A stretch of 64,000 nt of DNA from Anopheles merus (Eukaryota > Arthropoda > Insecta > Diptera > Culicidae), in contig NC_054085.1 in the NCBI RefSeq assembly GCF_017562075.2, positions 27,533,656 to 27,597,655 on the forward strand, read 5' to 3'. The notes beneath the pieces were generated by a model. The model searched no databases, was not told where the DNA came from, and worked only from the letters and a program-made list of their open reading frames with translations. Both the position numbers and the translations under genes were made by a program. Within the stretch, counting starts at the first letter, position 1, and every line of letters begins with the position of its first letter. Positions 32,333 to 45,366 of this stretch are shown piece by piece.

Positions 32333-35300
32333 GTGTATGATGTATAAGCTGCAATATAGAATAAATCAAAGAGTTAATTTCGTACGAACATTTGATGATT
32401 TTAAATCATTGTTGATTATTTTATATCTAAAATTTGCAGAAATTAGTGCCGTAATAATGGAAGAAATAAATAAGATTAGCGAATTTCATTAATTAGTTTG
32501 TTGCTAGCTGCTTGCTGTAGATATGTAGCAATAAACCAGCTAGAAAGAAAAATCATCCGCAAATCAGTAATAATCTGTTTGATCATATTTCTAGACTTTC
32601 TGGCACCGTTGACGGGTTTCGTTAAAGCGAACCGCGAACAACGTTTCCCTCGTTCATCCAAACCGCTCCGACGTGGCGGGGGCATGAGGATACGCAGACG
32701 TCAAACCTGTTCACCGGAATGCCATTTCATACATGAAAAGAAAGCAACGGATCGACGTCACACAGGAAGCCGCTAATTTTTGACACTAATGAAGCGAGTG
32801 AGCCGAATTTAGTTGCCCCAAACTTCTGGAAATGCAAGCGGTCGGGTTTTTTGTTGCAAATTTACAAACCTACACCAACGCAAGCGCTGTATAGCCACAC
32901 GAAAAAAAAGATGAAAGCCATCGCCTCCAAGCGACACATTGAATGTGTGTACGGACGACAGACGGCAAGATTCTGTTCTGTGTGTGTGTAAGTACATTTA
33001 GCGAAAAAGAAAGTAACAGGAACAAGTCGCATAGAGGACAAGGTTCTAAATAAAACCGGAGAAGGGACCTGACAAAAAAAACAGTAAAGGAAACAAGTAC
33101 ATATGTAAAGGAACATCAGGCACCGCCGTGTGCTGTGAGGGTGGAAAAATAGCACAACCAGACGGAAAGCCGCCAACCTGAAGGTGATCTCATTAGTGCG
33201 GAAAATCTAATTATTTACTCGCGTGGCGCGCGGTGGCCTGGGAGGGTTGGGCCTGTAAAGGCCGAGTTTGCAAAGTCCGACTGTGTCCCCTTAAGATTAT
33301 GTGTGTCTGTGTGTGTGTGTTTATGTGATCTTCAAAGGGAAACACTCTTCCCGATTTGTTGTTGTTTTTGACGAGGTTATTTTTGCCTGCCTCGGGCTGC
33401 TCGGCACTAGTGGACGTGAGCTCTTCCTTCCCACCTTCACATACCAACATACCTGGGTTTTGATCGATTTTGCTTTGCACCGAAGGTGCCAAATGACTGT
33501 GAGGGACTCTGTTCTTTGAGCAGTTAGGTTTGTCCAGTCGTCACCCCCAAAAGCCAACCCCAAAAATGCACGAAAACGACCAAAAGAAAAACCTTCAAAT
33601 GGGATTACGAAATCGATGCTGGGGGATTAGCTGGATGGATGTAATGAGATTAAGCAATTTCTTAACGGCATTCGGGGTGAGGCTTAATGTCGTCCAAAAA
33701 TCCATCCTTCATTAAAACTCGCATCCTTGCCCGCCCCCCCCCCCCAGGGCTGTACGTGAGTGGTGTTGCTTTCTTCCGGACAGGGAGAACCTTCCCGAAA
33801 TGGTGAAGCGAGAGCTAAGCGGAACAGAGACAACACCGAATGTGGCTGTGGTGTTTGTGTGTACTTCTCAAAAGCAATTGCAAACCCCAAATTGGATTGC
33901 ATTGCCTGATGACGTTTAAACTTTGTAACATGAAACCTAAACCCAGGAAGGGAACCTCCCCAAAGCTTTATTTCGGGTCTGAGGCGGTTGATGACGTACG
34001 GGAATTTTACATTTGTTTGGAGGTCCAGGTCGTTTATGGCTCAAAACGGGCGGGGTTGAAGCTCGATTGTAAGGGAGCACAAATTGTTCTAGAAGTTAAT
34101 CGTATTCGCCCGTAAACAGATTTTGACCACAGCTTTACAGCCACAACAGTAAGCTTCCTCTCTTTGTTTTGAGTTCTGTTTAAGCGTATTATTCCATCAG
34201 CACTTTCCAAACGCCACAGCGCTTCCCTTGACAACTCCCAATCGATCCCACGCTGCACCTTTTGTTGCAATACAAAAAATTCTTTTATTGAAATAATATT
34301 TTTTGCTACCATCAATCAATTTGTCGAGGAAGCTCCCCTTTTCCCGTGTCCGGAAAGTATATTTCTCAAGAAAACAAAGAGGGGATGAAAACACACACGC
34401 GCGAAGCCACTGTTATTGTTACAGCTCTCCCCTCCCATCGGCCGGTCGCTTCCCGGAACGCGCGACACAGCGCAAACCTTCGCCTTCAGGGTTGTGCAGG
34501 GCAGGAAAATCGCTTTCGCCAGCTTCGCGGGGCTGGGTTGTTTGGGGCGCGGGACACAGAACCCCCAAAATCGATCCAATTCGATAACCTAGAAAGTGGT
34601 CGTGGTGGTTGAGTTGCCAGCGAGAGTTTAAGCGCCGGAGCGCACGTGTGCCCCTGTTCCACCCAACAACCACTGCAAGTGTGAGAACGCTCTCGCGGCT
34701 ACACAAGAACGCGGCCAAAATGCTGATGCAATGTGGTAGAATTATTGCACACGCTTCTACAAACTGCAAGCCTTCGCTTTCCGTCGTCGTCGCTGTGGTC
34801 GCCGGCGTCATCATCAGCTGTTTCCAATTGGATGTGCCAAACAGTGCCCCGGGGCCCGTTGCCAACTGGTCCAAAGACACATGGCATACACAAACTGTCA
34901 CACGGCGAACATTCTAGCAGCCGGCTTTCCACCGCATTTTTGGGGTGACACAGCTGCAGTACGGAGGTGTGGTGGGTGGTTGATCAAGAAACATAAACTA
35001 GCGAGGGCCAATTTTTGCTTTCCAATCTGGCTAGGGCGAGACGAACCGGGGAACAAAAAACCGGCTGACCTTCAATCGGCACGAACTTGGGCGACGGGGA
35101 GCTAGTGCTAGGCTACACAGCAACACATCTTCCTGTGTTGCTCCTTCCGTGCCGATTCTTGGCAGACGAGCGCGAGCGGCTGAGAAACGCGATCACTAGC
35201 ACGTACACACGCACACACGCTGTGCATTCGTTGCTTGTCGGTGCGATAAACAACCGTACATAGAGATCAGTAGGGCCCAGGAAATCGGTACAATCCCTTC

Positions 35301-36065
35301 CCTCCCCTCTGTTGTCTCATCACCAAACCGGCACCAGGGTCAGCGAGTATGCCCGCGACTACGTCATCTGTCGCGCACGGTTTTATCACTGGAAACGGGG
35401 CCGGTGTGGTCCACCTTGACCATGAATCTCGCGCCCGGCTCCAGGGTCTTGCCCTCCAGATGAGCGACTTTTGTATGCATCCGCGTTGACAGAAGTGGGT
35501 CCCACCCCTAGGCCCCTGCGGTACAGGGAGAGCGAATGGGGGACACCGCTTACATGATTGATAAGATCCAGGCGAGGCTTGTTGCACTGCTTAAAGTAAA
35601 TGGCATCGAACAGTAAAGGCACCTTCTTGAGATTGTTGCATGGAATAGGTGTTTCGATGTCAAGGTTAATTGTTTTATGTCGCTCACGTGTACAGATGTA
35701 ACAAGCGTATACGTACACCGGGTAGCGTCGTTGAAATAACTAATCTGCCTTCATTCAATATCACTAAAATAGGCTTAAGCAAGTGATTTACACAGGAGAT
35801 TATTATAATCAGGAGAAGTTATATCGAAATGTTATTATCATAACCTTCTATATGCTTTTGGACACGTGTTAATAAAGCAAATAAAATATAGAATATTACA
35901 TCGCAATTATGCTAGTTCCTTTTTGTCACATGTTGCTGGTGTAGCTATAGTGTTTAGACTTTAAGGTTCATATGGTACTTTTCGGCAGGCTGTAGAAAAA
36001 AGAAGCGTGAATATTTTTTATTTTCACGAATGTCTTTTGAAAGCTTATTTTTAAAGCTTACCTGT
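32333..36065. other. Non-coding DNA, GC-richer centre
   Basis: 32470-35600 is relatively GC-rich with overlapping ORFs on both strands, a short GT run (33301-33322) and a C12 run at 33734-33745. The minus strand at 35386-35718 has an ORF that ends in low-complexity sequence. None is recognised. 35740-36060 is AT-rich. Confidence 0.5.
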
Positions 36066-36320
36066 AAAATGTAATTTACGACATTGCGAGCTGGGTGTCG
36101 TCAGTTGTTCGGAATTTTCACCATGTCCGACGAAGACATGCGTGTAGACATGTTTTCAGATCTACCTTTGATTTTTTGATCAATTTCTCCTAAGTTTTCC
36201 CTACAAAATGGTTGGAATAGAGCTTTTGAATCATGTTTGTTCAGAAAAATGCGATGGGACACACCTGGGGGATGTTGGATCAGTTTGTGGACTAGGATGC
36301 CATATCTAAATTCCTCCGAA
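36066..36320 (-). repeat. Diverged coding-like repeat, copy 2
   Basis: Counterpart of 27672-27930. Here the minus-strand frame continues leftward in protein order into 36321-36730 with interrupted segments (for example DILALTDNNQS and MTDDPEQLEVPMDADNEDPGTSR in shifted frames), so this copy may be a longer pseudogene with several stops and frameshifts. A GTAAGC follows TTTTACAG near 36065 on the minus strand, like a fossil splice donor. Parent unknown. Confidence 0.5.
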
Positions 36321-38585
36321 ATTTGCCTAAAAGATTGCATTGAATTTTGGTGCCTATGCTTACCACTGCGAAGTCAGTGGACGCGATTTCTGCTTCCTGA
36401 TATGTTTTTTCATGTTCCCCAGGTACTATTGCACTGTTTGGCCCGATGCCTCCTCCTAGCCAAGCGAATGTAGCGACTTGTCCCTGGATCTTCATTGTCA
36501 GCATCCATTGGAACCTCTAGCTGCTCAGGGTCGTCGGTCATTCGGAACCGGGCTTTCTTGCGATGCTCTGATTGTTGTCTGTTAGTGCTAAGATGTCCTC
36601 AATGCTGCAACAGGCTTATACGACGTCCTCAAACTGCCGCACAGAGTCCGTTTTAAACGCTACGCGGTGCCGTCCCTGGATCACGTACACACTCCTGAAC
36701 GAAGTTTCTTCACTTTTTTGGTCATCATGGTTAGAGTATTATAGAAAGTACAATTAACGTTTTGTTCTTGCAAATAAGATTGTAGTATGAAAAAACTGTC
36801 TTTCGTAAGCATTGGTCAAGATCTATCATTCATTTATATTACACTTTTTAATTATTAATTATTTATTTTATCCCACGCTCAAAGATGTCTTAATGCATCA
36901 GCTAACGAAGCCCACCAAGAGTGCACTTTATGGCCCACATCGTGCATTAAATGTGCAATAGATTATTTATTTAACAGCTACTTAATAAACTCCCACTTAC
37001 AAAGCCGAGGGTAGGCCCCTTCCGCACTGTAACCGGTACCGGACATCCTCCGGTTAAACAGACCCCACCGTGCATCGCGCACGCATGTGTGCAATCGCTC
37101 ATGGTCACCTTCCCATCAGTCCCCAGCACGGGCCAGTGAGCAGCAAACAGTCGGCAACAACCATCACCGCCCGAGTGGCTGCAATTCGTCTGCCCCGCTT
37201 AGTCATCGAGTTTCTTTGCCCAATGTTAAAACTGTTTGTTCGGCAAAGTGGTCCGTTGTTGCTGGCTGGCTGGCTGGGTGTTTTTTAAAACTACTTTTTG
37301 TTGTTGCTGCTGTTGTTGCAAAAGCATAGCACATCCGTCTAGCAACCGTGGCGGAAGGCTGGATGGATAATTTTGGAGCAGCCAAAGCAGGAAAACGAAA
37401 GCTGTTCCTTCCTCGTGCCTGATGGATTTGGCCGATGCGCCTCGGTAACGCCCACCCGGACGGTGTGTGTGTGTGTGTTTGCCGCTTCTTCTCACTCGAT
37501 TGACGGCGGCAGGCGCGTTGCCATGCGGATCGGAACGTGATCGGTCATCATGCCACCTTCACGGTCACCTGATCGGTCACCCCGCGGCGGCCACGGCGGT
37601 GACTAAGACACTGTCAGCCCATTTTGCGACCTGCCCTCGGTGTCCCGCGGTTGGTCGGAAAGGGTTTCGCGATGGCTTTATTTTTGGAGCTGACCTCGCA
37701 GGAACCGTTTGCTAATGTCACGGGGGAAACCCTAAAAGAGGTGTGTGTGTGTGTGTGCGACAGGCCCCTCGGGCGTTGCGAAACGGGAAAAGCCGTCCAT
37801 CGCGTGTGCCTGCCCGGTCGGGTATCGAACGCTTTTTTTTTTGCAATCGGCTGTTAGGGCCACGCGCCTACCAACCATATCCGTCTCCCGGCTTTGAAGT
37901 GCTTAACACCTTGCACATTTTTTGTTGTTGCCGCTGCTTGTTTATTTCCTCTGCCTGTTGGGTTATTCTATTAGCTGGGCGCTGTTGTTTGCCGTTGTTA
38001 TTGCTTCCTTTGAGGTCTGATTTTCTGCTTGGTTCGTTTGCTTGCTTTTGTGCTTTTTTTCCCCCCCCCCCTGCTCGAATCAGGTGATTGGGTGGCGTGT
38101 CTTTGGGCTGTGCCACTTCCTCGAATTGAAAATATGCAGATCGATCGGGATTGAGTGTGTTGGGTTGGGTGGGAGGTTTTTTTTACCCTGCTGCTTGCTT
38201 TGTTTAAACGGTAGTTAGGTTAGCAATTGACGTTCAATTTCAGCGAGTTTTTTTTCCAGTTCAAACGTTATGAAATCAATTGCGAGCGGTTTGACTAGTG
38301 AAGATTTAAACTAAGAAAAAATAAATAATAATAATGAGTAAAATATAGACTCAAAAATCAATGAAGACTCCATTTAAGTTAAAATTGTTGCGTAAAACAT
38401 TTTTGTGATTAGATTATTTCTCGACAATAATTCAAGTAAAGATAATTTTCAGTAGCAATTGTACCAAACAGGTACGTAATTTATTTGTTTTCCAAGCGAA
38501 GGGCACGTCTTTTGATAAAAACATAAACATTATTTGAACAAAGCTGTATTCGTTGTGTGAGTACGAGCCCATTAATTGAACGGCT
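36321..38585. other. Pseudogene-like tail, then non-coding DNA
   Basis: 36321-36730 may extend the decayed coding repeat described just before. 36730-37000 is AT-rich. 37000-38200 is GC-richer with short GT runs (37463, 37740) and a C11 run at 38061-38071. 38220-38585 is AT-rich. No functional gene supported. Confidence 0.45.
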
Positions 38586-38598
38586 AATAATTTATTTT

Positions 38599-38723
38599 CC
38601 CATACGTAGGACTGACTATCCTGCTATGGTAACAATAAGTCACTGAAAGCCAAGCTCTCTTCATTAGTGGGTACTGGCAGGCCTTGAACGACAGCGGTTG
38701 TTGTGCCAAAGAAGAAGAAAAAG
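38599..38723 (+). mobile_element. SINE200-like retroposon, 5'-truncated
   Basis: It starts mid-body at CCCATACGTAGGACTGAC, with the tRNA-like head and both Pol III boxes missing. It runs through the body to GCGGTTGTTGTGCC and a GAA-rich tail. A 13-bp direct repeat AATAATTTATTTT flanks it at 38586-38598 and 38724-38736, so it inserted in this truncated form. It is very similar to the body at 13192-13354. Confidence 0.88.
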
Positions 38724-39077
38724 AATAATTTATTTTATTAAATTTTTTTTCGCTTCGGATTGTACACATTTTTAGCAATTTTACTGTCATAATTCATGAT
38801 TTACAATACAATTCAAAGAATTCCTCTAATTTATCCTCACTGCTATTTTCAAACAAATTATCAATTAGGTTATCTTCAAAATTGATTTTTTTTATAAATT
38901 GCATTTAATCGTTTGTGCTTAACAATCCTCTTAATATGATGTTGGCCTTTTTTAAGCTAAGAGCGGGTACTCGCCTAAATACGACTATTAGAATAACTTT
39001 CATGAACATAAAAAAAAGTTTTCTCTATTCAATTTTGAAATTCCAATCCATCAATTGCATGCATCTTTTACAGATTT

Positions 39078-39285
39078 CTTCTTCTTCTTTTTTGGCACAA
39101 CAACCGTTTTTGGTCAAGGTCTGCCTTTCTCACTAGCTGGCTTGGCTTCCGGGAATTATTTATTACCATCTCAGGATATGCAGTCCTATGAGAGGGGAGA
39201 AGATATATTCGGGGCTTGAACCTATCAATATGGGCATGTTGTTAAGTCGTACGAGCTGACGACTGTACGGGCCTTACCAGACTGG
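39078..39285 (-). mobile_element. SINE200-like retroposon, diverged
   Basis: On the minus strand the copy has a rearranged or mutated start (CCAGTCTGGTAAGGCCCGTACAG), the head with GTCGTCAGCTCGTACGACTT and box-B-like GGTTCAAGCCC, a body with several substitutions and insertions, and a GAA tail. It is near full length but older than the copies at 13192, 17575 and 38599. No convincing target duplication remains. Confidence 0.8.
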
Positions 39286-40279
39286 ATTTTATAGACACTC
39301 AACTCTCTGTGGTCAGTTTTCTAGCTTAATGCTTTAGTAATTTAACCTAAAACATGCCATTTACAGATTATTCATGCAGAGTAGCACAGCAGATAGCTTA
39401 ACAGCTGAGTCTAATAAAACATTCTACCTAGTGGTGTGTATCCTGTTCTTTGTATATAAACCAACGTGTCAAGTCTATGTAATAATTTTCAACTACATTA
39501 AATCGAATCATCTGTCATTGACTGCCAACCATTTCATAATACTGGATTGGGAAATTTTATAAATTGATGTTGAGCTGGTTAGAGTATCGCTGTAACATTA
39601 GATTCATTTGTGAAACTGTTAAATAATTCAATAATTGGGGGCTTAACGATACTAACCAGTTTTTATTAACGAATCGAAGTTGACAGTTGATTGCTGAAAT
39701 AATAATAATAAGAAAAAAACGAGCACCATATGTCATGCCTAGTGCATGCATGTTTTGATTGCTTTTGCTGAACCATAAATATTTTGTCAAGAAAGGTATA
39801 AAATTGAGTTAATCAGCTTCTAGCGTCAGGTTACTAACTTTTAATTTCTAATTCTGCGCTAGCATCGTGCAGAAGTCCAGAAATCAAATAAAATAAAATA
39901 AAGCTGTCGCACTAATTCTTATTTGAACTTATTTTAGAGAACAAAGTGTTGTACTACATCATTTCAATTTCCACAACATTTACATTATCACAGCATCTTG
40001 TTGATTTCATTTATTTTTTTCGTCAAAGAAAATACAAATAAAACCCCGCTTCTGTGTCTTGTTTAGCATTGTTTTTAGCCCACAGTCACACCACCGCAGT
40101 GTGGTGTAACGAGTTCACATTCCCCCACAAATGGAGCCTTCTTTCCGGTGTTTACGTGACATCGAGTTGCTCTCTCACCAATCGCACTAACTAATTCCGG
40201 TACGCCCGGTCGCACTTGGAGCGGAAAGCCACCAGTTTTTACTTCCACGCGGCCAAGGAAAAGTTACATCCATTCCCTC

Positions 40280-40347
<68 letters not shown>

Positions 40348-43300
40348 TCCTTCACTGAGAGTTTGGAAAGACAATCGGGGAAAGACTTTGAGAAACAAAA
40401 CCGGTAAAAGAAGAGATGATGTCGCAGACCATTTGTCTCCCATCTTCCCATCCTCCAGCGAGTAACGCGAACACGTTTGTCAGTAAAAGCGCAACGCATT
40501 TAAGGCCACCCGTCCGAACTCTTTCACCCCTTCCCCAGGGGGGTAGGGGAGCGGGGTCAGATGGTGTCGGATGTCACCCGGGCAGAAAGCCGTGCACGAC
40601 AGTTTTCGTGTGTTTTGTCAGAGCAATTTGCTTTCGCGGGCCCGCTGCCTATCTTATCGCGGTGCGGTGTCGTGCGGCCATTGTGGTTGACATGAGAATC
40701 GTTTCAACTCTCGCTCCACTGCACGGCCGCGATGGGTCGCGCGGGCTGCCTTTATCCCTCCGCCCCGAGCCCCTTTTAGCAGCAACAGGGGTTTGATTTG
40801 GGGCTGGTTGGTTAAAGCGAGCTCTGGGGCGAGGTGCAAGGGTCGCAAACATTGAGCGCAAGAGTAAGAATCCATCCTTCATACAGAACGCGGCGACCCG
40901 TTCCCGGGCCGTTCATCATCGGCCACTCGGCCTGGCCAGACTGGGAGTCGCGAGAACACCCAACACCAGCCATTCTGTCGGCCGTCACCCTGATAAGCCG
41001 CACCGATGGGGACCGGGCGGCGGCCGGCAGCTAACTTGACAAACATCAACAATATGGCCGCGTGTACGCAGTTGGGGAGGTTTGGCCGTGCGATAAGTGC
41101 GAGCACGCGAAAGTAAATAAACAAATAAATTGTACCACACCCTTTGCCGGCCACGCCGCTCTCACTGTCCCCGCTCGATCGGGAGCTTCTATTACAATTA
41201 CAGATCGCTGTTGGGGTGAAGGGGGGGAAGAGGAATGGGAGGACCCAAGTTACATCATTGCCAGTTGCGATGAAGCTGCTGTAATGCTCTTTCGCGCTGG
41301 AAGCGATCTGTCTTTGAAACGCATCAGCAGCGACTCTGGCTCTCTACTGGCTTTAGTATACATGCAGTCACGTTCACAACTTCTAAGCGCAGTTTCTCGT
41401 TTTCTTATCGCAGCCAGATGGGCGGTAATAGAGAACTACAGACACACACACACACAGTAGCTAGTACAGCCCGAGGCCACTAGCACTAGGCTTATCGCGT
41501 GCACTCGTTTCACTATCAGCTTGTCCGGCTATCAGGCTGAGCCGCGCATTTGTACTACCCGGGGCCCGGTCGGTCAGTGCCATATGGGTCACCGACAGCA
41601 TACTTCCTGGGAAGCGATCGTGATGAGCGCAAACGATTCTTTCCAGCGTTAATTACAACAGTTTAGATAGGTTGTCTTCGTTTGATGAGTCGTTGGGATT
41701 GGTCATTGACGTCAGTTATGGAGATTTTGATTTCGTTTCGTTATAGAATTACACTTTTTTGCTTTGCTAATTGCTGTTCGTGAATGATAATTGTTGTATA
41801 ATTCTAGTATGATGATGGCCTTTGAAAGATGTATCACTCCATGCGATGGTCATGTTGTTCCAACATAATTTGTAATGATGTTCGAAGGCACTGAAATAAA
41901 TTCTATTGGAATACCTATTTCCTAGTACTATTGTCTGAATTAACAACAGATGTACGCATTTTGAACCATGGATCAACATCGAGTCAAGTTGAAATTCAGA
42001 TCTTGATAACAGCCTGGACATATTCGAGATGTCATCGAAAACATTGCAATAGTTGGAAGAGGCGAAAGAACTCCGTTGGAGCCAAAGCCTTTATAAACTA
42101 TTGCAACAACAACAATAGTTGGTATGATTAAATACATCTTTCTGGATGAAATTAGTAGGTACTATTTTTTTAAATCCTAAGTGTTCAAAGATATGTTTAT
42201 TTGAACATAGGAACTTTGCATTAGGATCTTAATTAGTTTCGCGGGTTTTTAGGTCGAGAACGACTGTAGCGTATGGAATATCAAATTCTCGGCTACTCAA
42301 CATAGTTTAATGGTATTTGACAGCCAATCTTGTTCAACATCAAGATGCAACAGTAAGATGTAGATCAGTATTTCGGCCGTTTTCTCTGAACAAAAGATAG
42401 TTTTATAGTGATATCTTCACTCAACTATATATATCATTCATAATTTGGTATTCTTGAAGTCTTAACAACTACTGTGATCCGAGATCTCTGCTAAGTAAAA
42501 AGGTCATGGAAGTAAGACATCAGAATTAATCATTTTTGGATGCTCCTGCCTATTTGCTGAAGATAATAATGTATATGTTTTATTCTCTTTTTACCTATCT
42601 CGAATCATGCATGAATAATTATTTAGTTTGAGTGGGCACTTTAAATAAATATAATTGGAATTTTTCAGGATCTTTCTGGGCGACTGACGTTGATTGATAT
42701 GTATTTCTCTACCTATGTTCCACATTCAAAGGATTACTCTGGTTTAAGCGGATGAATATATTCAAGCCGTCTCGTTTTTACTATGCAGTAATTTTATTGA
42801 GTTCCTAGGTTCTTGAAGCTGCACTTTGACTCCTAAACAGTCAAAAATTAAAGAATACAATGCCTCAACTTTACCAAACCATAGACACCTGACTGGAAAT
42901 ACCACCCATACTAAATTTTTGCCCCTTGTTTGCAAACTTAAAACGCATCTGTATCAAACTCTGAATTTCAACTGTAAACAGTGGGCTTGTGTATTATGAA
43001 ATAACAATCGTCTAGACGCTGCGGTCAAACCAAACATTTTGCCTAGCCTGCGATAAATATTGTATCGGCTAATAAAACAACATTTTACTTCAAACTTGCT
43101 GCAGCTGCTGCGCATTTCATTTTTTTTTTTTCGTTTTTTTTTCTGCTCTTCAACGTCCCGGTACCGCAATGTCAGCCCCAACCGGGTCACACCTTTGCTA
43201 GGTTCAGCTTATCTTAAACTGCATAATAGTCGGCGGTAAACAAGTTTGATAAGACGCAAAAAAAGCTGACCGTGTTGTTGTGGTGTTATGTTTATTCAAA

Positions 43301-45330
43301 TCAAAATTAAATATCAACCCACGGGACGACCGTAACTGGGCAGTTTTACATGTACACGACCGCGGCAAGAAAAACCGTACCCAACTGTGAACCAGGTAAA
43401 CCGGGAGTGTATTTTTTTTATCTAACAAATAGACTTACCCGCTCCTACCCCAATCGCACACACACACACATACACACTCGTCTACCGGTTACTGGTCAGT
43501 AACGAATGTGAGCCTTATCAGTGTGCTAGGCTCGAGAGACTTTCTGTCGCAGTCCCAGACACATAATCGGATCCTTTTTATACGCCCATTGTTTATACAG
43601 GGTGTTTGCTAGTTCTCTTTAAAGTCAAACTGCAGAGCGTTGAAAAACTTCAGCTTTTTTTGCAGAAAGAGAAAACACCGAGTTAATTCAGAACTGGCAA
43701 GTAGTGCAATCCATGTGAAGGTAACAGCTTAGTAACACGCACCGCCGCCTGTGTTGCCATGCGGGCTAAGTTCGTTTAAATGCAGTTCCACACAGCAAAA
43801 AGCAAATCGAAACATTCTCCAACGGAAACAGCGAATGGAAACACTTTAGCGAGTATAATGAGATCTTGACTGTAAGTTTGCCTCTACCAGACGTGCACGT
43901 TCTTGCCACTGTGTGGACGATAAAACAACAAAAAATAGACAGACGATCAAACTTTGCCTGCACTCGGGGGAAACGCTTCGGGTACAGGCCACATCGTAGT
44001 GTGCAGCAGCCGCCTCATTGACACAAGATAAGCACGATGATGAGTAAGCTTCACTAAAGTGTCATTGGTTACGCAAGACAGATTACAGCGCTGTCTGTTG
44101 GTACAGTAAATAATTATCTTTTTTTTTTTTATGAGTACGAACATACTGTTTGCAAAAAAGGTGAAATAATTTAGAGGATGTAATTATGCAAGATCAGCAA
44201 TGAGACAAATGTTCACCATTTCCGTGTCTTGTTAAGGGATGAGCAAGATAAGAGTGTAATTGCAGAAAATTGCTGTACTCTATGGAAAGTGCTATTGAGT
44301 GATTAAGGAATGTACTAGAATTTATGGTGTTTTTGTAAAAATTTACTTAAAATATACATTCCAAAGCATCCATTCAAATAAATTTCAAACAAAAACCGTA
44401 TTATTTGGTAAACAAATTAAAAAAAAATGATTTGAAAAAATAGATCAGCGCATTGCTGAATTCTGTGCATCGTAAACTGTTATTGTCCAACATAATGCGA
44501 AAAGTTAAATGTTGTGAATAGTTTGAAAAGCATAATACTAATTGTTGCCGTTTGAAACGCAAAACAAACAATGTTTATTTTGAAATTATACTTATCTGAA
44601 ATGCAAAATTTTGTGCAAACGCATCAAAATAGTACACAACACACAAACGGCAATGCTCAAAACCAAAAGTACATTATCGTTTTGCCTCACATCCGATCAA
44701 CGCATCCATCATAAAGGCACGAATTCGATTACATCACCATCATTATCGTCATCATCATCAAGTGGGCTCAATCTAGCGAAAACTAAACCATCGCCCAACT
44801 CCACACTTATCGATTGACGGTCGATCGATGAAGCTCGTGGTTGCGATGGATACTTTGACCGAGGCGGGGATGAACCCAATTGTTGCAATTTTACATTTCA
44901 ACAACATGTCTCTTCAGCCCCCCGGGTTGCGTGCGCGTACATGTGGACCCAATTTTCCGATCAGTTTTCCACGCCACAAATTCCTCCCTTCGCTCCATTT
45001 CACCCTCTTCTCTGCTCCAACTGTGCTCAATCCCGAACCACTTTGCTCGCAGTTCATTGGCTATGAAATATTCAGACGATTTGTCGATGAACCGTGCATA
45101 TCGGCCATAATGCAGGCTCTTCCCGCTGTTCAGCTGGACGTTCAAGTGAACACTAGGGAGCCGCACAAGCCACACAAGCAGGGGCAGACACATCACTAGA
45201 CGGTCCATTACGTGTAACCGTCGGTCCACTGGAGAGATACGTCCCTCCGGGGACACAACTCGAGCCCGAGAACTGGGCGAACAGGCTGGTGGAATTTACT
45301 TCGACAGTCATCGTCATGATATGCGCCTGT
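39286..45330. other. Non-coding DNA
   Basis: 39290-40080 and 41640-42950 are AT-rich; 40090-41600 is the most GC-rich block, with ORFs on both strands that overlap without domain features. 44150-44620 is AT-rich. A TCA/ATC-rich patch lies near 44738-44760. No gene supported. Confidence 0.5.
40282..40343. repeat. (TC)31 microsatellite
   Basis: About 31 uninterrupted TC units. Confidence 0.95.

Positions 45331-45363
<33 letters not shown>
45331..45363. repeat. (CAG)11 trinucleotide repeat
   Basis: Eleven perfect CAG units. In one plus-strand frame they encode poly-Ala inside an ATG-started 87-aa ORF (45321-45584), which I did not accept as a gene. Confidence 0.95.

Positions 45364-45366
<3 letters not shown>

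Noticed and set aside
35267..35718. Minus-strand overlapping ORFs with a possible donor CAT/GTAAGC
   Set aside because: The frame keeps changing between protein-like pieces and no consistent exon chain could be built; no domain recognised.
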